Below are positions 1 to 11,700 of a DNA stretch of 11,814 nt, one piece after another. The position numbers and the translations under genes were made by a program. Under the pieces are notes generated by a model. It had not been told where the DNA came from, made no database searches, and saw nothing but the letters and a program-made list of their open reading frames with translations. The stretch spans positions 443,084 through 454,897 of the forward strand of contig NW_019091504.1 in the NCBI RefSeq assembly GCF_001949145.1, read 5' to 3'. The stretch is from Acanthaster planci (Eukaryota > Echinodermata > Asteroidea > Valvatida > Acanthasteridae). Numbering within the stretch: position 1 is the stretch's first letter; the number at the start of each line of letters is the position of its first letter.

Positions 1-1226
1 AATATTTTGAAAAGTACACATGGTCTCCTAACACCCCCCCAACAGATAGTTTGTACACGCGTGAAATGTTTTATTTTGAAAAGCCCCTTACTAAAATACC
101 TGTGGGACCAGGCAAATTACTGGCTTAGGGATGAGTTATGGGCAACTGTTGGGGCTTAAAAGAACAGCCATAAATGTTGTTGGCAAGCCTGTGTTTTAAT
201 TCGGTATGCCAAGAGCTTGTAAAAATGGTTAAAACAAAAAATGTATTTATACTGGTAGTATACCAAAATAATTTACAATTTTGGTACAACCGTAATATAA
301 CCATGATTGCAATGGGAAATGTAAAGTACACATTTGGCGTCATAGCTTAACATGCTTGTGAATTACATTCAGTCCATTGGGCTTGCTTTTAAAACCCTCG
401 CTCGGCATTTTAGACACAAGATCCAGTATGTTGAAAAAGTAAGATATTTTTAGAGGGTTTATTTCTTGCTTAAATTTTTTGACCGCTTCCAACACAACTT
501 GAGAAATTTGCATACTTTGTACATGTACCTAATGCCCTTTTCATTTTTGTTTATATTTGGAACTTAAAGAAACACTGCAGTCAGTGATTTTTCTCATTTT
601 TTCTCATGATCCTTTTGGGATGGGTCTTATTCAAGAAAGGCAGTTTCAAGGTGCATGAAAAGAATCACTTCTTCATATTGATGCGTGAAGTTCATGTAGA
701 CCTACTGTCCCCCAAGTTTCAGGAAGAACACAGAGGTGAACAGTTCCATCAGTTTTCCATGTCCTTGTAGGATTAATTACCCAAGCCAAGTGTTTGCATT
801 TCCAACTGCTTCTATAAACATTGTGTGGGACGATTGTGATCCTGTACCCACTGCATTAATCATTGCAATTTCCCCCCCCCCATAAAAAAAAAGAAAATTG
901 GAAACTAGCCATATTTTCAATGTGTTTCCATTCCTCATCTTTACATGAACAGTCTCTCCTCTGAGTGAGTCAGTCTTGTGTCTTTAGTCTTAATACTGTC
1001 GCTTGAAATCTAAGTACAGGCTTGTTCTTGGTATCTGTGATAGAAGCAAAATCTGTAATGCCGCGAACAGTTGATGCACATGATGACCTAAGTGTGGGAC
1101 AAACTTTTCTGTGAAAGATGCCATCTGGAAAGGTTGTCAGCCAAGATGGACTGTCAGTGGGTTGATGGAGATGGAGGAATGAAGTGTTACACGCCATCAG
1201 AAATAGTAAAAGAAAAAATGAAAATG
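1..1226. other. Upstream spacer, no gene seen
   Basis: AT-rich non-coding sequence. It contains short homopolymer runs (C7 at 34-40, C10 at 872-881 followed by an A run) and one ACATGTAC word at 521-528. A 75-codon minus-strand open frame at 970-1197 shows no recognisable motif. Confidence 0.5.
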
Positions 1227-1620
1227 GTGTACTTTTGAGAACTGGCTTGGTTGATCAACATCTTAAATTTATTTCTCTGGTAAGGCTGGCTGTGCAGTAA
1301 GTTGGCTTAAGAAAAACATTTACAGTGGATGAGAATTATTCAGAAATCTGGCATTTGTCAAAGAAGGAATCAATCTTCATGTCATATTTTTTTCACTGTT
1401 TTTCTTGGGCTGGTTACATAGTGTACCTTTGGGAACGTCTGTCTTGGCTTACCAAATCGTCAATTGAGTTTTCCGGGAAGACTGGCTATGCAGTAACTGG
1501 GCTTAATACGAAGAACATTTACTGGGGATAAGAATTCAGAAATCTGACATTTTTCAAAGAAGGAAGCCATCTTCATGTCTTTTTTTAATTGTTTTTTCTG
1601 AGGCCAGTTTCAAAGGGTTA
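1227..1620. repeat. Diverged tandem duplication, two units of about 195 bases
   Basis: Unit 1 runs about 1227-1420 and unit 2 about 1421-1620. Matching landmarks in order are GTGTACTTTTGAG / GTGTACCTTTGGG, CTGGCTGTGCAGTAA / CTGGCTATGCAGTAA, TCAGAAATCTGGCATTT / TCAGAAATCTGACATTT and CAAAGAAGGAA..ATCTTCATGTC in both. The offset is 194 to 196 bases throughout, with small indels. The 68-codon frame at 1325-1531 crosses both units and is not a credible gene. Confidence 0.85.
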
Positions 1621-2639
1621 CAAAGTAAATCATAAAACCAATGTATGGCTCACATCAGACTATTACTTGAGTTTACATGGTTGAAAAGGAGTGGACAAAA
1701 AGTCTAGAAGTTACTTTGAAATGCAGCTGATATACAGGAAATAAACAATCAATGTTGGTGTAAGTATTTTTAATGCCACTGATAAATGAATTGGCAATTA
1801 TACTTCCTGCTCATAAAATGGACATTTTTCATCTTTTGCTGAACCCCTCAAAAGCAGTGTTGATGTATTTTCACAATAGTGTTGCATACCTGCAGCTAGA
1901 TGTTGTAGGGCAGACAGGGTGGAGTCAAGGGTGAGGGGCAAAGGGGGGGGGGCATGCCAATTTATATTTGAAAGAAAATATTTGCATATTCAAAAGATAA
2001 ATTCACCTTGTGTTCCCATTCAGATGTGACGTTTGACCTATTCTTATCACCAGGCGCCATTGTCCTCATGGCAGCAGTCTGTATAACCTGTGATGTGTTA
2101 AGGACTTCATTACACGTCTGATGTTCGTGGTATTTCCTGCGGAAATATTGTCATTGCTCATTGAGTTTACTTGATTGAGTACATTTGTATTGGAAATGAA
2201 ATTTACAATTTTGTACAAAACATTAGGGAAGAAAATATGAAGATTTAATTTAACATGATAAATCAACAGTATGCATTTTTCTGATTCACTCAATCATCTG
2301 ACTTCCTCGAAAAGAAATATCTTAATTTTGTATTGTTTTTCCCCAGATTTACTTGAAATACCACAAACTGTTGGCTAATCGAGCAAAGAAAATTGCAAAT
2401 CTTTACTGTAGTGGTGCCTCACTCACATGCAGGTCATCCACATGCATTAATATCACTTCAATTAATAGGATATTGTCAAAATACTCCAGTGGCTTTTTAA
2501 AGGGCAACAAATTATTCTGAAAGTTGATCTTTCAGGTGTCAGTTGTCCTGTTTCTCACAATATCATAGGGAGAGGAATAAATATACTCCAGGCATATCAT
2601 TCACTTCATGCATCAGTGATTATGTTGTTTTTTGATGTC
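1621..2639. other. Upstream spacer, no gene seen
   Basis: AT-rich sequence with a G10 run at 1943-1952. A strong GTAAGT donor-like site lies at about 1760, but no credible exon sits upstream of it. The 75-codon minus-strand frame at 2066-2293 has no recognisable motif. Confidence 0.45.
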
Positions 2640-2737
2640 ACTTAGGTCCTTTTACCACTCGGCCATTGGGTGACATCCAACAGACCAGAATACACATATG
2701 ACAAGTGGTGCCACATTTTCATTGACTGTCACAGCAA
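2640..2737 (+). promoter_or_regulatory. Possible 5' UTR / proximal promoter
   Basis: This is the stretch just upstream of the putative start codon. It holds an inverted CCAAT box (ATTGG at 2665-2669), about 70 bases before the ATG. There is no convincing TATA box and no CpG island. The assignment depends entirely on the first-exon call. Confidence 0.15.
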
Positions 2738-2768
2738 ATGGCTGCCTCCGGTGGCAGTTTCAGAACAG
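2738..2768 (+). CDS. Putative first coding exon (start codon, residues 1-10)
   Basis: The ATG at 2738 opens the peptide MAASGGSFRT and leaves one extra G before a GT donor at 2769 (GTGGAA, moderate strength). An in-frame TGA lies 15 bases upstream, so this is the first possible Met in the frame. The start context has G at +4 but C at -3, which is only fair. The Ala/Ser/Gly-rich peptide is typical of animal N-termini. The split codon G|AT would give Asp and joins exactly to the 29-base exon at 8374, which needs a phase-1 partner. The 5' UTR limit and transcription start are not visible. The weak points are the 5.6 kb intron that follows and the short length, so another upstream exon could serve instead. 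Confidence 0.5.
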
Positions 2769-5700
2769 GTGGAAGCATTGAGCCTGTACAGTTATGGGAT
2801 CTCCTTGGGTAAAGTCTACAAATGAATCAGATTGGATGTCTTGGTGTTTGGGGCTGCAATTCCACACAATACACACACCCATCAGAATTTGAGGTTGCAG
2901 TTGCTGAGAATTGAACAGTGCTCCTGCATAAATGGCTAGGACATATTGTCTAGAATAAATATGCAATTCAAGAAAGCCAAATACATTTAACCCTTTAAGC
3001 ATGAATTTCATTTCAAACTTTCCTACTTTTTTTTTTTTCAAACAGTGAACATGTATGTACGTGTACACCACACAAATATTTTACCTTATGCATCTGAATG
3101 TTTGTAATTATTTTTGTCTGATTTTAGGAATGTTCATGAAGATTTCAGTGACTTTTTTAAGTTATTATTATTTTTTTTATATAACAGGTTTTGCCCTTAC
3201 CCAACATATACATTGATAAACACTGTATGCTCAGTTTTTGTTCGAGAGCTTGCAAAAAATTCACAAGCTTATTCGGGTGGTACTCGAACCCACGACCTCC
3301 TGCTTACTAGTGCAGATGTCTCAACCACCAAGCTTGCCAGGGTCGGCTGGCAGGTCCGAGTCGGGTGAAGCAGCGGGTACCGCAAACTATTTATTTATTA
3401 TTTTACATGTAAAGAAGTCATTTCAGTGTCTGAGTAATTGCATGCCTGACGAGCTGAATATGTAAGACTCAAATATCATGAGGTATTTACAATGTATTCA
3501 GTCCGTACATTAGCATTTTATTTGCATATGAATGGACTTTGGTAGTCCGGTGAAAGTTCCTCCCATCTGAAGAAAGTAACATTTTGTTTGACAAATGCAT
3601 CTTGTGGTATTCAATAAATAGCTAATGAGCAACATAAAGATTTGTGCTGTTAGTTTATTATTTAAGATCAACAGTTTAAAGTCACTCTCCTCATAAATGC
3701 CATTCTCAATCCCAAACATGTTCCAAAATTTGATACTTTTGATTCTTCCAAAATATCTGCTACACTGAGATTTCTTGAATGTTTTCATAGTTTTGTTTAA
3801 ATAACATGTGTTGCTTTTATGGAGGCTGGGGGCAGACATACAGTTTTTGAGGTTAAAGTTCATGGAGTAGCATTTTTAAATTGTTTTCAAATTTTGTACA
3901 GTCAAAACCACCCCCCCAACAAAAATTTGACAATATCGTTCTGTTTTTCTCACTAGCCAAGATGCTGCACAATTCTCCAAGGGTCGTCAGGATCCAAACA
4001 ATTTTTACAATTGGGTCTTTGGAAGAGTTTGTCCTTCAAACTTCCTTTCCAGAAATTGTCAAAATTAACTTGAATAGCTTTGGGTGAGGTACATGTACGG
4101 TTACTTGATGTCCCCTACCTTTGGTTTCAGTTCAAGAATTCTTTGTAGTAATTTGTTGTTGTTTTCCATGGAGTTTGTGGTTTTTTATCCTCAAGTGCCT
4201 TCTACTAATCAAGCATGTCCTAGATTAGAAGGGTGTATCAAGAACTTGTTTCCTCTCTGAGCCAGTAGCTACTTCAGCAAGGGGGAAGGGGTCGCATCAG
4301 GACAAGGTGGTGTTGGGCTTATTAGAAGGGAGGGACGAGGGGCAAAGAGGCAATGAGCCGAATTCACTATCTCTCCTGACAAGTGTTCATCATCTGTATC
4401 CGTTTCCACATCACGCAACGACTGACATTTCCAGGCCGTCATGTATACGTTAACCAAGCCAGCGTTTCAAAGTTGCGCTTCCTATAAAAAGTTCTTTCTC
4501 CTTCCAAGGCAGGCTGCTATTTCAGAACTTCAGCTTGCACAAATGAAAACATCTGCTTAGTTTAATTGTTTTACCTGGAATGGCTAGGAAATCTCATTTA
4601 CTGACAAGTATTTTGAGCCATCAGCTATACTCCCCTGTGTGCCATTAGTGTTACTGACGGACCTCTTAAAATAGTCATGACATTTGTATGCATGTTCCTT
4701 GCCACCCAAATGCTTTACTGAGTGCAAAAGTTTTGCAGAGTACCAGTGCGCAGTCTTGATACGGGCTTTTTACGTAGAAAGGATTATTACGAAAATGTTT
4801 GCTTATTTCTGGACACTGAACTTTTGCTGCATGCCTTGAACGAGGAAGATATTAGGAATCTGGGAACATGCCTCCAGACAGGGTTTTTTAGGCTTAATGG
4901 TGCAATTCACTGTAGGATGTACTATGAATATAAGCCTTTTTAATTAACAGTAACACTTTTTTCAACATTTAGAAACACCACTAAGCATAATTAAGATCAA
5001 TGGGTCATTTTATAATTTTGGGGGCCATGCTTTTTCTGTTCGTGTTACATCTGTCATTTGATTTTTAATGTTTAGAACTCATTGTTTAATTTCCAAAACG
5101 AATTAAATACTGCAAATTACCTGCCAAACAAAAATAGTTTGAAATTAATTTCAGTGATACATCCCTTGTCAATTAAACTTGTCAGATGGTATACATGTCA
5201 GAGGTAACAGGGATGGAAAAATATCACACTTTGGACCCCAAATTTATAGAATGACCCACCTAACAATTCAGCAGGACTGACAAGGTGGCAAGTGTGTAAG
5301 ATTTTCACCCTAGGTTTTCCCAACCGGGGACCTAGCTTTCAGATGAGGTACATTTTCCCTGGATGAGATCATTGAAGTTTGGTTACTTTCAAGCTGAATA
5401 ACAATACCATTAATCCTTTTGACCCATGTGATCCAAGGTTGTTATAGAGAGGCAAGCTTGGGTCAAGTGGCCTCCTAGGGACACAAAACTGAAGTTGCAT
5501 TTGAGTGCTTTAATAGAGTGCCATGTTTATAGCACAATGTATTGAGATAATCTGGTGTGGATACAGCTGTATGATATAGATAGCACAAACTTAATCATTC
5601 TAACAATTAAATCTTTGGATGGTCAAAAACTTAAACAAAAATCTCTTCAGACAAGAGTTTTCAGAATGTACTCATTTCTCTTTAGATTGTTTTTTACCAA

Positions 5701-8700
5701 AGTTGAACAAAGAGAAGTTTCATGTATTCAAGGTCTTATTTTTTCTTTTCACACTTACTTAATTTGTTGTCTTTCGTCAGTGTTTTTCTTGCTGTGTTTG
5801 TGACAAAGAGCTTAATGTTTGGTTGTACAAAAGTATTTATAGGACAGTGCTCCACCACAATTTTAAACAGACCAAGGCAAACAGACATGAACCCACAATG
5901 TCTCTAAACCAGAAACAAAAAATTAACAAAGTGCTGTGGAAAGTCTAACCTCCAACATCAAAACCTTAAATTTGTCCCGTTTCATTTTCTTGTAGTTTAC
6001 TTCACTCAAATTTACCACATATCTGCAAAGTAAAAACAAAAAAGCATGTCCCTCCCTCCCCCCTCAAAAAAATACTTTTCTTCATGGTGCTTTTTCCATT
6101 TCCTGAACGTGTAAAACTCTGTCTTCAAAATTATGTTTGTGATAAGTTATAGTAACTTCTCTCTTCCCATTTAGAATAACAAAATGAACAACCCAAGTCA
6201 GAAATCATAATAACAATAATTCAGTGTGTCAGAAATCTTTATAGTTTCGTTTGCAGGATTATTCAGCAAGTTTTTCCACTTCACAAGAAAGAGCTACATC
6301 TATCAAAGGCTCTTTACACTGCTAAAAAAAATTATCTAGATCCCATCAATCTGTTATTTCAGGAAAGAAAATGTTCCCAGTGTGTCCAGAAAGCCAAGCT
6401 TGATTGATAAAAGGGATGGCGTGTCTGTTAGCATGCAGACCGTTAATGTCGCTGTCACTTTAGGACAGCTGTCTGTGCTTGAAGCCCCCCTAGCTTCTTA
6501 AAGGTCACTCTGTCTGACTGGAACTCCTCAAGGAAGCTGGGACGGGATGTTTGGATGAAGGCACAGGGTACTCGTGACACTCTTGACATTTAGGGCTGAG
6601 ATAGATGATTGCCAACGTCATCGGACATCTCTTAGGGTTGGATGGCAGACACCGGGGCATAATTGGCACCCGTTTAAAGGGGTTAGCTGCGGTGGCCTGT
6701 GCTCTGCTTGTGTTGATGGTTATGCCAATCCATGATGATAGCATTAACAGACAATTTGACAGGGATGGTATATGCTGTTTTTGGAGAAGTGTCCTATGTT
6801 CTTTACATATTCTGTGGCACTCAGTATTCGGTAACTTTTCAAGTAAATGGATACTATTTATCAAAGTTCCTGCTCTGTGTTTCACTGAGAAATATTTAGT
6901 AAGGATTCTATAGACAGGCATCACTTGTTTTTCTTTGCAGTGGTTCATAAACCATCAGAAAGTGACAACGTCCTAAAGAAAGTCCAAATTAACTGTGAAA
7001 ATATTGAAGTAGTTGCTTAGAAAACACTTACAATTTCTCCTTGGGTTTGTGCAAAGAGTGGATGTTCATGTATGGAACTCTTCTTTTTGTCGTTGTCATG
7101 TGCATACTTAATCCTGGGACTTATGACAGTTTGTGCTTAGGCTCCATCATATCAAATCAAGTCAAGTTTGAGTTGTTATAATTCTATTCATTGTTTTCTT
7201 GAATACAAACAGTCCTCACACATATTGTTGCTATGACAATTAAGTTTTTTTTTAGTATGTTGCCATACGTGTATTTGTGGGGGCCACTGTTTAAAAAAAA
7301 AGAATGGAAACTTGGGATAATTTTAATATCCATCAATGATTATATCTGGGAAAAAAAGCTGTGCTAACTTGTCTTGATTGCAAAGGAACGTAGTTTATCA
7401 AAGTTTGATTGATTGACATATGGCTACTTGCTAACAACTTGCCTGGAAGAAAACTGCTAACTTGGAAATGACTCATAAATGACTCATCAACAGCTCTGAA
7501 CGTAAGCTGTGTCATTTCATCATAGTCAGAACCAATGAGAGCACTGAGATACATCATGTGACAAAGTGTGATTTACCCATTGCAGCAAATTAGTGTAAAG
7601 GTTTAACTAAAAATTAGGCTGTCCCTTTAAGTTTCGACTGAGCACTTATTATCAATATGACATAGCGAATGCACACCCCCTTAGGCTATATTGCATCCTT
7701 GTTGAAGTGGCTGTAGTCTGTTGATATACCAAATGGCTAATTATAGCTCCCAACACTGATCAAGTGTAGTCATTCAAAGCTGTTATCAGAGATTACATGG
7801 GTTTTAATAAGATTAACAGCGAATCAACTGTCATTAGTCATGTTGAGAAAGCAAGTCATGAATTTCTGTGCTCTAAAAGAAGATTTGTGAACCTGCCCTA
7901 CCTTTAAGAATGTCCTATTTTGATTGGTCAGAAGGGTTCCAAGTTGCAAATAATGGCTTCATGCCTCACAATCAGAAAGTATAAGGAAATTATGAAAATT
8001 TGCCCTATAATACGTCATTGGAACTGATTGGGAATGATGTATATTTGTCATAAAACTGTCTTTAAGCTCAAAACCTCAATAGCACTCTTCCGCATACTGC
8101 AAGGAATTACTTCGTGTTTAAGTTAGTAATGGCACACACCATTTTTCTCGAGCTTTCTATTTAAGGTTCAGAGAGACACTGAAACTTTCCACATGTGAAA
8201 AATAATTCTGATGGTTCATTGTTTCAGATATTATACAAATGGACAATCCAGTTTAAATTCTCTACTTGTCCCATTTATCCTTATCTGAATTGTCATTTTC
8301 AAAAGGAATTTTCCAAATTGTCATTCGTTAAAAAGACTTTTTGGAATGTAATATTTTTGTGTTTGTTTTTCAGATTCGCTGAGTGAGGCTCAAGTAAAAC
8401 GGGTAAGCAATTGCTTGTTCTGCAGAAGTGCAGAAAAAAACATTTTGTGTTGCCACTGAAAAACGCCCATGCAGCTTTACATTTTTTTAAATGTGAAACT
8501 TAAACATCTGCTATTAGAAATTAAATTGTTTGTGGAAATCATTTCTAACAAAAGTAAGTCCCTGTACAGAAATGGTTAGAAAGTAAACAAACAATTGTTA
8601 ATTTTGAATATCTTTCTTGTCTCCATTAACATGTGAAGACCTCAGATATAAAGTACTAAATTATCACCGTGCTCTTTGTTATTGAATTAATCAAAATCTG

Positions 8701-11700
8701 AAATGATGCAAAAAGATACAAAGAAAAGCAGTTATTTTTGTTTGCTGTGAGATATGCTTGTGTGTAATTGTTTTAGATTCGCAAAAAAGGGGCAAAAGAT
8801 GGTACACCTTGCCAGTACGGTTGCTGTGAATGCCGTAATTACCAGTCGCCAGCGGGGGCGCCGCGCAATTCCTGGTTGGCCACCTGTACATCCTGTCGTC
8901 ACTCAGAGAGCGAACACCGACTGCCGACCAAAAACGACAAGATGAGAGAAGTCAACAATGAAAAAGCTCACAGCAGAGCATGCGTCGGCTGCGAAGTTGA
9001 CTGCCAAGGATATGTCAAACCAGATCCAAGGTGATCAATTACGTGCATTCACAATCAAATTCAGTTGAATCACTTGTATCATCAGTAAGTGTCACCTGCT
9101 TAATGAGTTTATTCTGTTAAGCCTGAAGCTGTCTTTTGTTGAAGAAAACTCAGCAGCGTAAGCAATTGGACCATTTTTTTCATTGAACCTCACCTCTGGA
9201 TGTTGTATGGCCTTTCCAAATACATCAACTTAAGGATTTTGAACAGTGAAATGGTTCTATTGAGAATTTAGTTCATTGTAAGAGGGTTAAAAGTATGTTT
9301 GCAAGCATTTAAAGAAGAAGTATTTTATTTTTTCCTGTTGAGTAGCATTCCTGCGGAGAGTCCACTGGCTAAACAATGTACCAACTGCAAACACACAATA
9401 GAGTGTCATCGGCCCGAGACGGCACTAGACAAGCTGATCAAGAACACCTTCACAGGATGTACTAGTCTCCCCTGCCACGTCCAGATGGAGCGAGATGACA
9501 AGCATATGACGTCACTGTCAATCAACGAGTGTGATGATGCCGAGATCGGGGTGTGGTTTGAGCCCACTAACATTGACCCTGATGACGACGAGGGAATAGT
9601 GAGTGTCGATTAGTGAGCCTGTTATTTGAGCCATTCCGATTGTCAGACAGACAAGCTGGAACAAAAAGTGCACTTTTCTGACTGAAATTGATCTGAACAT
9701 TTGAAAAAAGTGTACTCTGGGCTTCCATCATATGCACTTGCAAATTGAGTACAAACAAGTGTGCTTCTATAGTACATGTGTTACGGAGCCAACAACAAAA
9801 TTCTCAGAGAACAAATTTCAGTACCTAGTTTGTTTAAGTTTCTAAGTTTTTGAGAGATTCTAGACAAAAGTTTTTTTTAAACACTTAATGAAATATGTAA
9901 GATTTGAACTTTGCATGACGGATGCTAGACTGAGACTTACGAATACGCCTTGTGGAATAAATCTCTTTCAGAATTGTGGTGGTTTTGTGAAGAACTAATG
10001 AGTGTGAATATGTAGAATATCACCAGTTGGATATCTCAAGTGCAAAGAAAATGATTTAGGTCTTCCTGTTGTGTTTTGTATTTTTATTAATAGGTGACCA
10101 TTAAGATTTGCCGATGTCGGGGTTTTCGTCTAGACAACTTGTCTCGAATATGCCACAAGTACAACGGCTTCACGTGAGTGATGGTCTTTAAATAAATTAT
10201 GATGCCGATCTTTGATTTACAAAATTGTTGATAACCTTGACCTAACCAACACATGTTGTTTTCCAAGGCTGTGTCTTGTGCTTTCTGATAAATATCCCTT
10301 ACTTGAATCTAGCCCCACTGGACATACAGCATGTGTCTGTCACCCCCAATTTGAGCCAACCTGTCAAATTTTGCACTCTCACATCACAGCAGAAATTCTT
10401 AATTCTGGTAGAACACCGGGACAGATTATGAAACGAGAACCACCTTTCTGACACCTTTTCCCTTCTGAGTCACACACTGTGAAATGATTGAGCTAAAAGC
10501 TTCTGATGGCTAAAAATAAAAGGCTTTGCAGGTTTTGGTTGCGCCAGGATCACAAGTCTGATGTGTCGCTCCTGATTTCGGTACAAAACCTGTTTCTAAT
10601 ACAGCGTACCTGCAAATAGGTGCTGTTTATCTAAACCATTTGGTTCCCCCCCCCTCAGTTTTGGGAGGTGAGAAGCAAACCGATGCAGATTTCATTTTCA
10701 TTTCAAAAACCTCCTGTAGCTGATTTGCTTAAAGTGAACTGAAGAAAGAAGAACAATCCAGAAGAATCATTTTCCATTTTGATGTACATGTAAGGTTAAG
10801 GCTTCTAAGTGCGCAAGTGTACATGAGATGAGCAGTGCGAGGATTTCAGTCTCCCCCAGTTGGGGGGGAACTGGTGGCATGAGTTTGCTCCACTGCTCGA
10901 AAAATTTCTTTGTAAACGTGCCTGCAGGCATTCTCTGCCCATGGCTGTGTTGTGTAGTTGTTAATGCACTGTGGGACTCTATTTTGACATTTAGATTTGA
11001 TCATCACCGACATAATTTAATGTCCAGGGGCCTGTCCATGAGAACAAATTCATAAGCTTGATCATCAGGTGGGATTTAAACCTTTCCTAGTGCACACATC
11101 TTAACCAGGAGACCAGGAAGCTTGTGGAGCCCCGCTGGGTAGTTCAGATCATTGAGCTCCTTCAGCGATGAATATAGAGGACTTATTAAGTTATGTCACC
11201 ATTCAGCAAATCAAATGTCAATGTTTACATCTACCCCACATCAAATTCCATTAACTGAAAGAAATTTGACACTCTGTTGGTGATAGTGCATAAGTGTCAC
11301 ACTTTTTTCATGTTGTAAACTTCACAGCTCACAATACTGTATCTGCCTTTTTCTGTTTCTATCTACTTGCTTTTTTTTTTATCAAGTCTGATTTTTTTTC
11401 AAACATAGGTGTGATATGGTAATCCCATTCCTTGCCTTTACACCGTGTCAGCGATGTACCCATTCTTTGAATCTTCACCGACTCCCCAACGAACAGGAGA
11501 AGGCTCTTGTGAGTGATGTCATTCAGGCTAGTCTTATAAAAAAGATTCTTGTGGTTACTCAGGCTTCTCAACCTCACTCATACTTCAGGAAAATTAGGGG
11601 AGAACATTCATTAGGGCAACGGCAGTTGAGCTTCACTTTTAGACAATCATTTTAGCCTGCTTACAATTGCAAAAACTGTGAATTGGCCCCCAGATCTTCA

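Larger units (their letters stand above)
2769..8373 (+). other. Intron 1 (5.6 kb)
   Basis: This is the interval between the putative first coding exon and the microexon. It is AT-rich and contains a minus-strand tRNA-derived SINE (about 3155-3400), a hairpin element (5001-5258), several short open frames without recognisable motifs, and one exon-like interval at 3957-4083. The longest open frame of the window (6505-6948, minus, 147 codons) lies here and looks like chance. If the first-exon call is wrong, much of this interval is spacer or holds a different upstream exon. Confidence 0.5.

Noticed and set aside
3114-3465. Two overlapping plus-strand frames reading GGTRTHDLLLTS and similar
   Set aside because: They are translations of the antisense tRNA-like SINE head. 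Its B box explains the sequence fully.
3510-3863. 117-codon minus-strand open frame
   Set aside because: The translation is low-complexity, AT-driven and rich in Lys, Asn, Ile and Leu, with no motif. It lies inside intron 1 beside the SINE.
4269-4490. Minus-strand 62-codon frame (VETDTDDEHLSGEI) and a TATAAAAAG word at 4483-4491 on the plus strand
   Set aside because: The frame lacks any recognised motif. The TATA-like word has no following gene start, since the nearest downstream ATG gives a five-codon frame. Both are expected by chance in this length.
4722-4943. 73-codon plus-strand frame with a protein-like look (LLLHALNEEDIRNLG) after a TTTTGCAG acceptor-like site
   Set aside because: It has no ATG at the open start and no good donor that would join exon 2 in phase 1, and it matches nothing I know. 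It could be a terminal exon of something unseen, but the support is too thin.
6363-6500. Open stretch after a good acceptor (CTGTTATTTCAG) reading KENVPSVSRKPSLIDKRDG and onward
   Set aside because: It needs two upstream bases, while the first exon supplies one. It ends at a stop without a credible donor in the right phase.
6505-6948. Longest open frame of the window, 147 codons on the minus strand
   Set aside because: I recognise no domain, composition pattern or family in it. A 102-codon frame on the opposite strand covers the same interval, and neither has supporting splice or start context. A chance open frame in an intron is the simpler reading.
8354-8402. Reading exon 2 as part of the 63-codon frame at 8195-8386
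   Set aside because: That frame stops at the TGA inside 8374-8402. Only the frame starting AT-TCG stays open through the donor and matches exon 3.
9299-9613. Treating exon 4 as a complete 104-codon single-exon gene
   Set aside because: The segment before 9346 is a typical intron end. The Cys/His module is only completed by joining to exon 3, and the frame and motif series continue in exons 5 and 6.
10853-10866. CCCCCAGTTGGGGG inverted pair as a possible hairpin or terminator
   Set aside because: The loop is only two bases, the context is an animal intron, and C and G runs are frequent across the window.
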